DNA of 64,000 nt, from assembly GCA_050633785.1 (NCBI GenBank), contig JBOEHE010000033.1, positions 1-64,000 of the forward strand, read 5' to 3'. Under the pieces are notes generated by a model. That model was not told the origin of the DNA. It ran no database searches and saw nothing but the letters and a program-made list of their open reading frames with translations. Positions 35,980 through 45,038 of the stretch are shown one piece after another. The DNA comes from CALKZN01 sp050633785 (GTDB lineage Bacteria > Pseudomonadota > Gammaproteobacteria > Arenicellales > Arenicellaceae). Numbering within the stretch: position 1 is the first letter of the stretch; each line of letters starts with the position of its first letter. Both the position numbers and the translations under genes were made by a program.

Positions 35980-36128
35980 CAACAATCATCCAATTCAACA
36001 GCTGTATTTCCCTGTAGAAAACTATAGCACAAATAAGGCATATTTTCATGTTGACTGGTGGTGTAGACAGGTCAATATATTCCCTGCGCTGTTAATAGCA
36101 TAACGCTTATGCGAGATGATAATCAGCA

Positions 36129-37148
36129 CTAATTTGACAATAATAAAGCTGCGATTGCAGAAATCGCTGTCATGTTATTTACTCTGGTATATCGAATATC
36201 GGCAGTAATAGCATGGTGATCCGAGGCACTGCAAACCGTGCAATTCGGCATAGTTGGGTCAAAAGCAGTCCAACGGATATAATTTTCCGGTGCGAATGTT
36301 GCATATCGATAAAATATATTTTCCACGGTTGGAATCACAGCGTTACGGACTATGGGTTGCTGGTCATCTCCTTTAAAGCTGTACGTGGTGTTTATTGTTT
36401 TATTAGCTAATGCCTGATGCAAAGTATGGTAGTGAACAGCAGGAAACTGGCCTTTATCATTATTCAAAAGGCGAACGGCTTGTGAACTCAAATTAGCATT
36501 GAAGTCTCCAAGAACAACCACAGCATCACTACCAGCCCGACTCCAGATTTCATAGGCCAACTGTTCAGCCTGCGACAACACATTGCTACTGTGCAAATGA
36601 ACATTGAACACAATAACTCTCTGCGTTGGGTCATGTCTGTCAGCCAGACGCAACCAGGTGACATTAAGTCCATTGGATATATCGAACACACCAGAATTAA
36701 CGATACGAAACTTGGTTTTATTAAAAAAAATTGCCCCCCTTGAACCATTTCCTGCATAGGTTTTTGACTGATCTTTGCTAAAAACGACACTTGAATAAAT
36801 TAATCGGTAGATTTGTTTTAAATCCCTGTATTGATTGTCCATATCTTCCTGAAAAGCGATGATATCTGGCGATGCGCGATCAATCACTTTGGTAATAAAA
36901 CCTAAGCGGTTTTGCCAGCTTGGATAAATAGAATAACGATCAGCTGGGCTACCACCATTCGTGTCAGTGTATTCACTGGCCAGAATATTCCAAGTCATGA
37001 CTCTAGCAGTCTGGGCATGAATAGTCCCTGATACTAAATAAAGCATCCAGATAGTCAGAAGCAAAACGATTTGACGTTGACAACGCCCTGAAAACAACCC
37101 AACAGCTAAGCCTTTGCGGCACACTGCCCCCCCACTACTCAACAACAT
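36129..37148 (-). CDS. Secreted endonuclease/exonuclease/phosphatase-family protein
   Basis: About 339 residues. Export is by a hydrophobic segment IVLLLTIWMLYLVSGTIHAQ. The EEP catalytic motifs appear in order: ARVMTWNIL, IAFQEDMDNQY, VIVFNVHLHSS, VVLGDFNAN and SASDHHAI; these bind the metal and carry out phosphodiester hydrolysis on DNA, phospholipid or sugar-phosphate. The frame is open to 37235; I take the ATG at 37148, after GGGAAGTG. The protein ends in a hydrophobic tail (AISAIAALLLSN) beyond the catalytic domain. Confidence 0.83.
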   Translation of the reverse strand: MLLSSGGAVCRKGLAVGLFSGRCQRQIVLLLTIWMLYLVSGTIHAQTARVMTWNILASEYTDTNGGSPADRYSIYPSWQNRLGFITKVIDRASPDIIAFQEDMDNQYRDLKQIYRLIYSSVVFSKDQSKTYAGNGSRGAIFFNKTKFRIVNSGVFDISNGLNVTWLRLADRHDPTQRVIVFNVHLHSSNVLSQAEQLAYEIWSRAGSDAVVVLGDFNANLSSQAVRLLNNDKGQFPAVHYHTLHQALANKTINTTYSFKGDDQQPIVRNAVIPTVENIFYRYATFAPENYIRWTAFDPTMPNCTVCSASDHHAITADIRYTRVNNMTAISAIAALLLSN

Positions 37149-37408
37149 ACGACACTTCCCAATACAAAAACAACAATATGGTTTGGGTGCCGTCATTGCG
37201 AGCAATGGCCAGCCTATTACATAGACCGCCACCAATTAGTCACAAGAAACACAGCGGAGCCCTCCCTTCACTACAAGGAAACAACCGCTTATAAATTAAT
37301 TTAAAACACCCAACGGCATTTTATAATTTATCGATATAAAGTCAACATCAAAATAATCTCCATTTATAATAAACTTATAACAACTAGCAGTGAGCTGAAA
37401 CTGTGCGG

Positions 37409-38581
37409 TCAATTCGTAGCCGAAGAATCAGGCAGGTTCATTTCAAGTACCCTCCTGACATTACCTCCCAAGACTTTTTCAACATCCCTATGAGACAAGC
37501 CAGCTTCAAACAGAGCCTGAGTCAATACTGACAGATCTGCAACATCAAAAGGTACAGATACATTGCCATCAAAATCAGAACCCAATGCCACAGTGTCAAT
37601 ACCAGCCACCTCAATCACATGCAGGATAGCAGCCACAATGCCTTGAACACTGTTATCACAGGTAGCACCTTTCCAATAGCCAATGCCAACTACCCCTGTG
37701 TTTTGCGCTATACGGCGCAATTGATTATCTGATAAATTTCTCGGACCCGGACACGTTCCTTGAACGCCTCCATGAGATACAACAACAGGCTTGCCTGCTA
37801 TCTCCAAAGCATCATCAAATGCTTGACGTGAAGCATGCGCCAGGTCGATTGTTATGCCCATTGTTTGCATGTCCTCAACCATTTTCTGCCCAAACGGTGT
37901 CAAACCATATTTCTCAACACCATGAGCTGATCCAGCTACATCATTATCAAAGTGATGAGCCAGCCCCATCATGCGATAGCCTGCAGCATGCAATTGTTGT
38001 AAAGCGCTTTCTCGACCTTCCAAGGCATGCATGCCCTCTAATGCCAGCAAGGCTTTTGGACCATCCTGGTTCAAGCTTTTTCTATCGAGAACCAGATTGA
38101 GCTCAGTTTCAGATGTCAACTGGCGAAGTTCCTCAGCCTGTGCAAGAGCGCGAAACCGTGCTGAAAACCAGGTCACAGGTGAGCGCCAGGCAGCAAAAAA
38201 CAACAAAGGAAGGCTATCATTTACATCCGGTGTCGAGTGATAATTGCGTTTTTTAGGGACCCGAGTCACAACGCTGAACACCTGCAAATCAACAGCGCCG
38301 TCCTTAAGGCGTGGAAGATCTACATGCCCCCTTTGGTATCGAACCCGTAAATCCCTTGCCCAGAGCAATGAATCAGCGTGCAAATCAGCAATAAACGCTT
38401 TTTCATGAAACTCTCTGGTTTGTGGTGTCACTTTTATTGCTTTCGTCGTAACTACCCGATTATACGAGCTATCAACGTAAGGCAAGACAACATAGTGGAG
38501 AATCAACACCACCAATACAGCAAGCCCGATTATGCCTGCCAGGATCCTCTTAATATAAGGTTTTGCCATACCCCAACTCAT
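37409..38581 (-). CDS. Membrane dipeptidase (peptidase family M19)
   Basis: 390 residues with an N-terminal membrane segment (ILAGIIGLAVLVVLILHYVV). The M19 zinc ligands are visible: FIADLHADS, ALEGMHALEG, ITIDLAHAS, PVVVSHGG and LGSDFDG. The enzyme cleaves dipeptides including those with D-residues, outside the membrane. Its ATG overlaps the stop of the M16 protease gene by four bases, so the two are co-translated and may act on the same peptides. Confidence 0.92.
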   Translation of the reverse strand: MSWGMAKPYIKRILAGIIGLAVLVVLILHYVVLPYVDSSYNRVVTTKAIKVTPQTREFHEKAFIADLHADSLLWARDLRVRYQRGHVDLPRLKDGAVDLQVFSVVTRVPKKRNYHSTPDVNDSLPLLFFAAWRSPVTWFSARFRALAQAEELRQLTSETELNLVLDRKSLNQDGPKALLALEGMHALEGRESALQQLHAAGYRMMGLAHHFDNDVAGSAHGVEKYGLTPFGQKMVEDMQTMGITIDLAHASRQAFDDALEIAGKPVVVSHGGVQGTCPGPRNLSDNQLRRIAQNTGVVGIGYWKGATCDNSVQGIVAAILHVIEVAGIDTVALGSDFDGNVSVPFDVADLSVLTQALFEAGLSHRDVEKVLGGNVRRVLEMNLPDSSATN

Positions 38582-41427
38582 AAACCTTGCATTCGAATAT
38601 CAAACAAAGCACTTTCACCATTTAGAAACAAGGTTTTGTAAACCTCTATTAAGGTTTCTTTGCGAAGAGTTTTTATGCTGTCGATTTGTTTCTGTTCAGA
38701 ATCAAATGCTGTATTGATTCGGATGAAGTCACCGTAATGTGTATAGGCTTCATCATAAAAATCATTGGGTTTTTGCGTTAACTGATCCAACATTGACTGC
38801 CTGAGTTGGCTCAGGTCCTGCTCTTCAAGTTGTTGCAGTTGTACAAAGTATTCTTGCGTAAAGGAATCAAGGCGAGCAGCTAAAGCCGATAAATCCGCAT
38901 GATCGCTTTGAACATACATAACAAACCCTGGGTAGTCATTGAAACTTGTCTGACTGCTGCCTACAACATAGCCTAATTGTTCATTAGTTCTCAGTTGGGT
39001 ATAGAGTTCGGTTCTAAAAAAACGATTGAGAACATTGATTGCTGCAGCTTGTTCAGCACTCTGTTCGGTGGAGAAATAGGCCTTCATAATCGCATTATCG
39101 GCACTAGCTAATTGCTCGATATAGTCTATCCGATTATTTTTTAAAGGAGTAATATAATTCTTTTTCTGTGCCAATAGCTCAGGCGCTGTATCGCTTATTT
39201 TGATACTGTCTGTAATATCCATCACCGTTTTTTCGCTGTAATTACCAAAGGCATACACTCTTAGCAAGTGAGCTTTCCGGAGCTGTTTAAGGTAATTTTG
39301 TACTTGTTGTACTGACAAGCCTTGCAAGGTTTCCAACTGCTCAGTTTTAGACCAGGACGGTTGTTGTACGATACGTCGAAACTGCGAAAACAGCTGTTGG
39401 TAAGGTTCGTTTTTTCTAGCGCTCAATAAATTTCGTTCCAATTTAGTTCTGGCGACAGAAAAGTCATCAGAATTTATCGTCAACCCCTTAAACTCTTTTG
39501 CCAACAGAGCTGCCAATTCAGGATGTTTTGCTGTAGGTCCATTAAGTTCAAAGGCAATATTGTCCTGGCCGCTCATACGCACTTTCACTCCCAAGCGAGC
39601 TCTGGAAGCTCTGTCAGTCAGGGAGGTTAATTTATTTTTCAGTATCTCGAAGATCAACTTCGCGCTCATTTTATTGGCGAGGCTGGCGTGTGCAGAATCA
39701 GTATTCATTTGAGCATAGAAAAAACCCTTGTCACTGTGATGGTAACGAGGATGAGACAACCATACTTCTCGATTACCGCTATCTGCAATCAATTTTGGTT
39801 TAAAGAACTTCGATTCCACAATTTCCTCCGATTCCAGAGAAAACAGCGGATTCAACGGAGGTAGTTGTAAGGCTATCTCGCTGCCATGTTGAGACAACAG
39901 TTTTGTGTCGTCTGCGGTGATTTCTTCCAGCCTGTAGTTTCCAGAATAGTAAGGGATACTCAATGGCAGATTATCCTGTGGATAAATGTGCCAGATTCGA
40001 GCATTCGCCGCAGTAAAACTGCGCAAGATAGTCATGACACGTTGACGATTAAACGTCGTGTATACAAAATGATGGTTGAAAACATTCTGTATTGGAAAAT
40101 TCTGCATGTCAGATGACAGAGTTACTGCCAAGTTGGATGACCCGGGTTGTTCTGCCGTCTCAAAATAGTTTTCCAGCATCGATTTGTATTCAGAAAAATA
40201 AGCGTCATTTACCCCGTGTTCAGTAACAAGTTTGATGTAAGAAAACACTGTTTTTAAGATACGATTTTGTTCCAACAGTCCCTGGTCTGTCATATCAATG
40301 CGAATGCGGAACACTCCATCTGTTCCATAATGATCTTCCCTGACTTCAATGTACAATGCATTAATCAAACCAATTTCGCGTAAATACTGGCCAGCAGTCC
40401 CCTTCTCTTCTGAACTGAGCAGATTTCTGATATATCCATAGCTCTTATCCTGCCAATCATTCCTATAGCTTTTGATTGGAAACTCAATCGATAATTGTTT
40501 GAGTGCTTTAGCCGGAGAATAATAGATATGTTGACCGACGTTCTCCGCGAGTAAACCAGGCGTTTTTAGAACTGGTCGCTCTATCTGTTTATTAGGAATA
40601 GTCGAAAAATGCTTTGTCGCCAAAACTCGTAATTCTTCAATGCTGTGATTGCCCACCAGAGCCAGTGTCATTATATTGGCTGAATAGAACTTTTGATAAA
40701 ATGCCAACAATTCTTCATGCAATAACGACCCTGGTTTGTCCTTTAAGGTCTGTAGGTTTCCGACATTAATTTGTTGCCCAGGGTGTAATGGATTTGCACT
40801 CAAAAAACTCATCCGCCGGAGAATCCAACCATCCTGTTCCTTACCCGTTGACCATTCACTATTGACGGCATTACGTTCTTTTTCGCTGTAATCGCGATCA
40901 AATGAGGGAGATTTGAAATAATCACTGAACTGATCAAGGGCTCGATCAGCCTTTTTGGCATCAACCGAAAAAAAATAGTTAGTATGGTCAGACGCTGTAT
41001 AGGCATTGGTTCTGCCAGCATTAGCAGTTATAAATTTTTGAAACCCATTGGGTTTCGGATACTTTTTCGTACCCAGAAATAACATATGCTCCAGATAATG
41101 CGCTAATCCGGGTTGGCTTATTGGATCTTGAAAACTTCCAACTCCCACGCTCAATGAGGCAGAAACCGTGGAGCTTTCAGGATCAGAAACCAGCAGCACT
41201 TGTAAACCGTTGTCCAAAAGCAGCGGTTCATAATGTCGTTTGTCTTTAGGATACTTAGCAATAACAGACTCTTGATGAGCAATACCATCGCCTGCACGAT
41301 CATCTGTTATCTGTACAGTAACAGAAGGGGTTGAACAAGCGCCAAACATGATAACTATCACAAAAAAGACACCAACACGCAGTTGCTTGCAGGCAGATAA
41401 GGATAAAGAATAAAAGTAGTTAAGCAT
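38578..41427 (-). CDS. Lipoprotein M16 metalloprotease (pitrilysin type)
   Basis: 949 residues. A lipobox FGACS places the acylated Cys at about residue 31. The inverted zinc motif HYLEH is in LAHYLEHMLFLGTKKYP, and the downstream Glu in ERNAVNSEWS. Two to four M16 half-domains follow, including the C-terminal LGYVVGSSQTSF. Length and features match protease III/insulinase, here periplasmic and membrane-anchored; it degrades small peptides inside its chamber. No clear ribosome site precedes the ATG. Confidence 0.93.
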   Translation of the reverse strand: MLNYFYSLSLSACKQLRVGVFFVIVIMFGACSTPSVTVQITDDRAGDGIAHQESVIAKYPKDKRHYEPLLLDNGLQVLLVSDPESSTVSASLSVGVGSFQDPISQPGLAHYLEHMLFLGTKKYPKPNGFQKFITANAGRTNAYTASDHTNYFFSVDAKKADRALDQFSDYFKSPSFDRDYSEKERNAVNSEWSTGKEQDGWILRRMSFLSANPLHPGQQINVGNLQTLKDKPGSLLHEELLAFYQKFYSANIMTLALVGNHSIEELRVLATKHFSTIPNKQIERPVLKTPGLLAENVGQHIYYSPAKALKQLSIEFPIKSYRNDWQDKSYGYIRNLLSSEEKGTAGQYLREIGLINALYIEVREDHYGTDGVFRIRIDMTDQGLLEQNRILKTVFSYIKLVTEHGVNDAYFSEYKSMLENYFETAEQPGSSNLAVTLSSDMQNFPIQNVFNHHFVYTTFNRQRVMTILRSFTAANARIWHIYPQDNLPLSIPYYSGNYRLEEITADDTKLLSQHGSEIALQLPPLNPLFSLESEEIVESKFFKPKLIADSGNREVWLSHPRYHHSDKGFFYAQMNTDSAHASLANKMSAKLIFEILKNKLTSLTDRASRARLGVKVRMSGQDNIAFELNGPTAKHPELAALLAKEFKGLTINSDDFSVARTKLERNLLSARKNEPYQQLFSQFRRIVQQPSWSKTEQLETLQGLSVQQVQNYLKQLRKAHLLRVYAFGNYSEKTVMDITDSIKISDTAPELLAQKKNYITPLKNNRIDYIEQLASADNAIMKAYFSTEQSAEQAAAINVLNRFFRTELYTQLRTNEQLGYVVGSSQTSFNDYPGFVMYVQSDHADLSALAARLDSFTQEYFVQLQQLEEQDLSQLRQSMLDQLTQKPNDFYDEAYTHYGDFIRINTAFDSEQKQIDSIKTLRKETLIEVYKTLFLNGESALFDIRMQGL

Positions 41428-41453
41428 GGTATTTGTGAGAAAGTCAGTTTTCC

Positions 41454-41615
41454 AGAGGCCTCAGCACAACTCAGGGGGCAAAAGAAAAATGAGGCAGAAT
41501 AGGTTCAATCAAGGCGAAAAACACAGTGAATAGCAGACTATTCGGAAGTTTTTCAACGAAGAGTAAATCCATTGTGGCCATTTTTACTTGCTCATTGAGT
41601 TATGCTGAGGTCTCT
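41454..41615. mobile_element. MITE-like element with 20-bp terminal inverted repeats
   Basis: The left end AGAGGCCTCAGCACAACTCA (41454-41473) is the inverse of the right end TGAGTTATGCTGAGGTCTCT (41596-41615) in 18 of 20 positions. Inside, GAAAAAC and GTTTTTC form another inverted pair around AATAGCAGACTATT. The element is 162 bp and encodes nothing. No direct target duplication is evident at its edges. It lies between the M16 and peptide-transporter genes. A single right end is found at 60128-60147, and a weaker direct copy at 41801-41820. Confidence 0.65.
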
Positions 41616-41866
41616 TCTAATATAATAACCGTTGTATGACGATTTGAGATGTACAGAAGCCGGGATTCAATGGGCCGACCTTTGAAATAGTTTAACCTAT
41701 CTAAGGTGTGTAAAAGTTGATAATAACGTATAGTAATTAATCAGCAATAACCCACTTGAATAAAATCAATATTAATCAAGTATATGAGGTATAAATCTTT
41801 AGGTTATACTAAGGTCTGTTGGCCCTAAATTTGCCATTATGTTAAGTCTATTGAAACGACATAAAC

Positions 41867-44059
41867 ATGATTGCAATAACGAAAACAGCAATCCAGGAGT
41901 TATTACTACCGTTGTTCATTCGCGTTTGTTTGATTATTGCCTTGATAATTTGCCATTGCCAGTCTGCAACTGCCAGCTGGAACAATCCCTATCCGCAATC
42001 TCACAGTGAACAGAATATTTTCTATTCCCATTTTGACGAACGCCCCAAACATCTAGACCCGATCCGGGCTTATGGCGCTGAAGAGTTCTTATTTATAGAA
42101 CAAATCTATCAACCGCCTCTGCAATATCACTTTCTCCGCCGCCCTTATGAACTGGAACCCCTGATATTAAAGGCCATGCCACATGTGCGTTTTCTGAGCG
42201 CTGATGGCCAGTTGATAACCGACAATGAAAGTGCTGATATTGCTTTTACCGACTATACTCTCAACCTGAAAAGGGGAGTTCGGTTTCAACCTCACCCGGC
42301 TCTGGCTAAAGATAAACAGGGACGCTATCGTTATCATCAGCTGAACACAAGCGACATTAAGAACTACCACACATTGGCTGACTTTGCCCATACAGGCAGC
42401 CGTGAGATGACGGCTGCTGATATTGCCAACCAGATTAAACGCTTTGCCCACCCAGGTTTGCATTCACCACTATCCGGTTTGATGCAAAAGCATATTTTGG
42501 GCATGGATGCGCTGTCAAAGAAACTCGAAGAAACACTCAAAACCCAAGAATCCAATTATATCGACCTCAGGCAATATTCACTCAGCGGCATCACAGTAAA
42601 AAACGACTATCAGCTGACCATCCGTCTCAAAGGCCAATACCCACAATTTATCTACTGGCTGGCAATGCCATTTTTTGCCCCCATGCCTTGGGAAGCTGAA
42701 GCATTTTATGCTCAAAAAGGCATGAAGGAACAAAATCTGACCTTGGACTGGTTTCCGATTGGAACTGGGCCTTATATGCTTGAAGAGAATAATCCAAACC
42801 TGCGCATGACCCTGATCAGGAACCCTAACTTCCATGGGGAAACCTATCCTGAAGATGGCGAACCTGGAGATGCCGAAAAGGGCTTACTCGACGATGCTGG
42901 CAAGCCTCTGCCATTTATCGACAAAGCGATATACAGCCTTGAAAAAGAAACCATACCCAGCTGGAATAAATTCCTGCAAGGTTATTACGACAATTCAGGC
43001 ATAGGCTCCGACAGCTTTGACCAGGTCATCAATACAGACAGTAATGGTAATGTTTTGCTGGCTGATGATATGCAAGCAAAAGGAATTTCTCTGATCACTT
43101 CCGTTCGCAGCACAATCTTCTATTTCGGCTTCAATATGCTCGATAAGGTTGTCGGCGGGGACTCTGAAAAATCCCGCTTACTGCGTCAGGCCATTTCGAT
43201 TGCATTGGATTATGAGGAGTTTGTCAGCATATTCCTGAATGGTCGAGGCCAAGCTGCCCAAGGTCCAATCCCCCCCGGCATTTTCGGTTTCACTGAAGGT
43301 GAACAAGGTATAAATCCGTTTGTTTATGATTGGGTAAACGGCAAACCACAACGCAAGAGCATTGATGCTGCCAAACTGCTTCTGGCACAAGCTGGCTATA
43401 GTGATGGCATCGATGCAGAAACTGGCAAGGCACTGGTGCTGTATTTTGATTCTTACGACGCTTCTCCTACTGGGAAAGCCCGATTGAACTGGCTGCGCAA
43501 ACAGTTCAAAAAACTCAACATTCAATTGGTCATCCGCAACACTGACATCAATCGTTTTCGCGAAAAAATGAATATTGGGAATGCGCAGATGTTCTTCTGG
43601 GGTTGGGGTGCTGATTATCCCGATCCTGAAAACTTTCTATTTCTGCTGCACGGCCCTAACAGTAAAGTAAAACACAAAGGCCCCAACTACAGCAATTTCG
43701 TCAATGATGAGTTTGATGCTTTATTTCATCGCATGAAAAACATGTCCAATTCTCCAGAACGCAAACAATTGGTTGATGACATGGTCGATATTGTTCGAGA
43801 GCAATCCCCCTGGGCATTTGGATTATTCCCTCAGGGCTATTCACTGCACCATGCCTGGTATAAAAACGCCAAGCCTAACCTGATGACACATAATACCCTC
43901 AAATACAAACGCATCATTCCTGAACTGCGCCAGCAATCACGCCAACAATGGAATCAGCCAATACTCTGGCCGGTTATCGTCATTGTTGGACTGCTCGCGC
44001 TCTTAATTGTACCCGCGATAGTCAGTTATCGCCGTTTTGAGCGCAGTAGAGCTTTATGA
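41867..44059 (+). CDS. Peptide ABC transporter substrate-binding protein with C-terminal membrane anchor
   Basis: 730 residues, longer than the usual 500-600. A signal peptide (VCLIIALIICHCQSATASW) starts it. The SBP_bac_5 fold shows HLDPIRAYGAEEFLFIEQIYQPPLQ, FYFGFNMLDKVVGG, LLRQAISIALDYEEFV, and FWGWGADYPDPENFLFLLH. A C-terminal transmembrane helix near 703-722 (PVIVIVGLLALLIVPAI) with basic residues after it would hold the binding protein on the membrane. With the three following genes it forms a YejABEF-like importer of peptides. Confidence 0.9.
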   Translation: MIAITKTAIQELLLPLFIRVCLIIALIICHCQSATASWNNPYPQSHSEQNIFYSHFDERPKHLDPIRAYGAEEFLFIEQIYQPPLQYHFLRRPYELEPLILKAMPHVRFLSADGQLITDNESADIAFTDYTLNLKRGVRFQPHPALAKDKQGRYRYHQLNTSDIKNYHTLADFAHTGSREMTAADIANQIKRFAHPGLHSPLSGLMQKHILGMDALSKKLEETLKTQESNYIDLRQYSLSGITVKNDYQLTIRLKGQYPQFIYWLAMPFFAPMPWEAEAFYAQKGMKEQNLTLDWFPIGTGPYMLEENNPNLRMTLIRNPNFHGETYPEDGEPGDAEKGLLDDAGKPLPFIDKAIYSLEKETIPSWNKFLQGYYDNSGIGSDSFDQVINTDSNGNVLLADDMQAKGISLITSVRSTIFYFGFNMLDKVVGGDSEKSRLLRQAISIALDYEEFVSIFLNGRGQAAQGPIPPGIFGFTEGEQGINPFVYDWVNGKPQRKSIDAAKLLLAQAGYSDGIDAETGKALVLYFDSYDASPTGKARLNWLRKQFKKLNIQLVIRNTDINRFREKMNIGNAQMFFWGWGADYPDPENFLFLLHGPNSKVKHKGPNYSNFVNDEFDALFHRMKNMSNSPERKQLVDDMVDIVREQSPWAFGLFPQGYSLHHAWYKNAKPNLMTHNTLKYKRIIPELRQQSRQQWNQPILWPVIVIVGLLALLIVPAIVSYRRFERSRAL

Positions 44060-45033
44060 TTGCTTATATCATCAGGCGTTTGCTCTATGCTATTCCTATT
44101 CTTATTGGTGTCAATATCCTGACCTTTATCCTGTTTTTTTATGTCAATTCTCCAGATGATATCGCCCAATCTCAATTAGGTGACAAACGTACCACCCCTG
44201 AAGCGGTGGCTCTCTGGAAAGCCGAACGTGGTTATGATCAACCTCTATTGTGGAACGCAGACAGTACAGGTTTTGGCAAAGTGACCCAAACGATTTTTTT
44301 CGACAAATCAATCAAACTTATGACCTTTGACTTTGGCAACTCCGATAGTGGCCGTGACATTGGCTATGATATCCGCCAGCGAATGTGGCCAAGTCTGGCC
44401 TATGCAATTCCCAGCCTGGTGTTTGGTTTGATGATCAATATCTGCATCGCTTTGATGATTGTCTTTTTCAGACACAGTCGCATCGATTTCTGGGCAGTTG
44501 TCAGCTGTGTTGCATTATTGTCCATCTCCTCCTTATTTTATATTATCGGCGGACAATATTTTTTCAGCAAAATACTGCACCTGGTCCCGATCTCAGGCTA
44601 CGACACAGGCTGGCAGGCACTCAAGTTTCTTATCTTGCCTGTGATCATCAGCGTTATCAGCGGTATTGGCAGCGGTGCCCGCTGGTATCGAACCCTGTTT
44701 CTAGAAGAAATAGGCAAAGACTATGTCCGCACCGCACGCGCCAAAGGCCTGAAAGAAACGACTATCTTATTCAAACATGTGCTGCACAATGCCATGATTC
44801 CAATCCTGACAGGCGTTGTTGTTCTGCTGCCATTACTTTTTATGGGTAGCTTGATAGCCGAGTCGTTCTTTGGCATTCCCGGCCTTGGTAGTTATACCAT
44901 CGATGGCATCCAGCGACAGGATTTTGCCATTGTCCGCTCCATGGTGTATCTGGGTTCAGTTCTGTACATCATTGGTTTGATTTTAACCGATATATCTTAC
45001 ACTCTGGCTGATCCCAGAGTGCGTTTGAATTGA
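44056..45033 (+). CDS. Peptide ABC transporter permease (YejB/DppB type)
   Basis: 325 residues, six membrane helices. It starts MIAYIIRRLLYAIPILIGVNI and has the EAA loop in DYVRTARAKGLKE. The loop between helices one and two includes PDDIAQSQLGDKRTTPEA and GYDQPLLWN, as in YejB rather than DppB. Four-base overlap with the previous gene. Partners with the next gene to form the pore. Confidence 0.92.
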   Translation: MIAYIIRRLLYAIPILIGVNILTFILFFYVNSPDDIAQSQLGDKRTTPEAVALWKAERGYDQPLLWNADSTGFGKVTQTIFFDKSIKLMTFDFGNSDSGRDIGYDIRQRMWPSLAYAIPSLVFGLMINICIALMIVFFRHSRIDFWAVVSCVALLSISSLFYIIGGQYFFSKILHLVPISGYDTGWQALKFLILPVIISVISGIGSGARWYRTLFLEEIGKDYVRTARAKGLKETTILFKHVLHNAMIPILTGVVVLLPLLFMGSLIAESFFGIPGLGSYTIDGIQRQDFAIVRSMVYLGSVLYIIGLILTDISYTLADPRVRLN

Positions 45034-45038
45034 TCGCT

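Noticed and set aside
41801..41820. Third copy of the MITE end
   Set aside because: Only 15 of 20 bases match the end of the element and no partner end is present; it is noted only as a possible relic.
44385..44849. 154-codon open frame in a second frame inside the YejB-type gene
   Set aside because: It lies inside a clear permease gene, has a low-complexity His/Gln/Arg-rich translation and no ribosome site.
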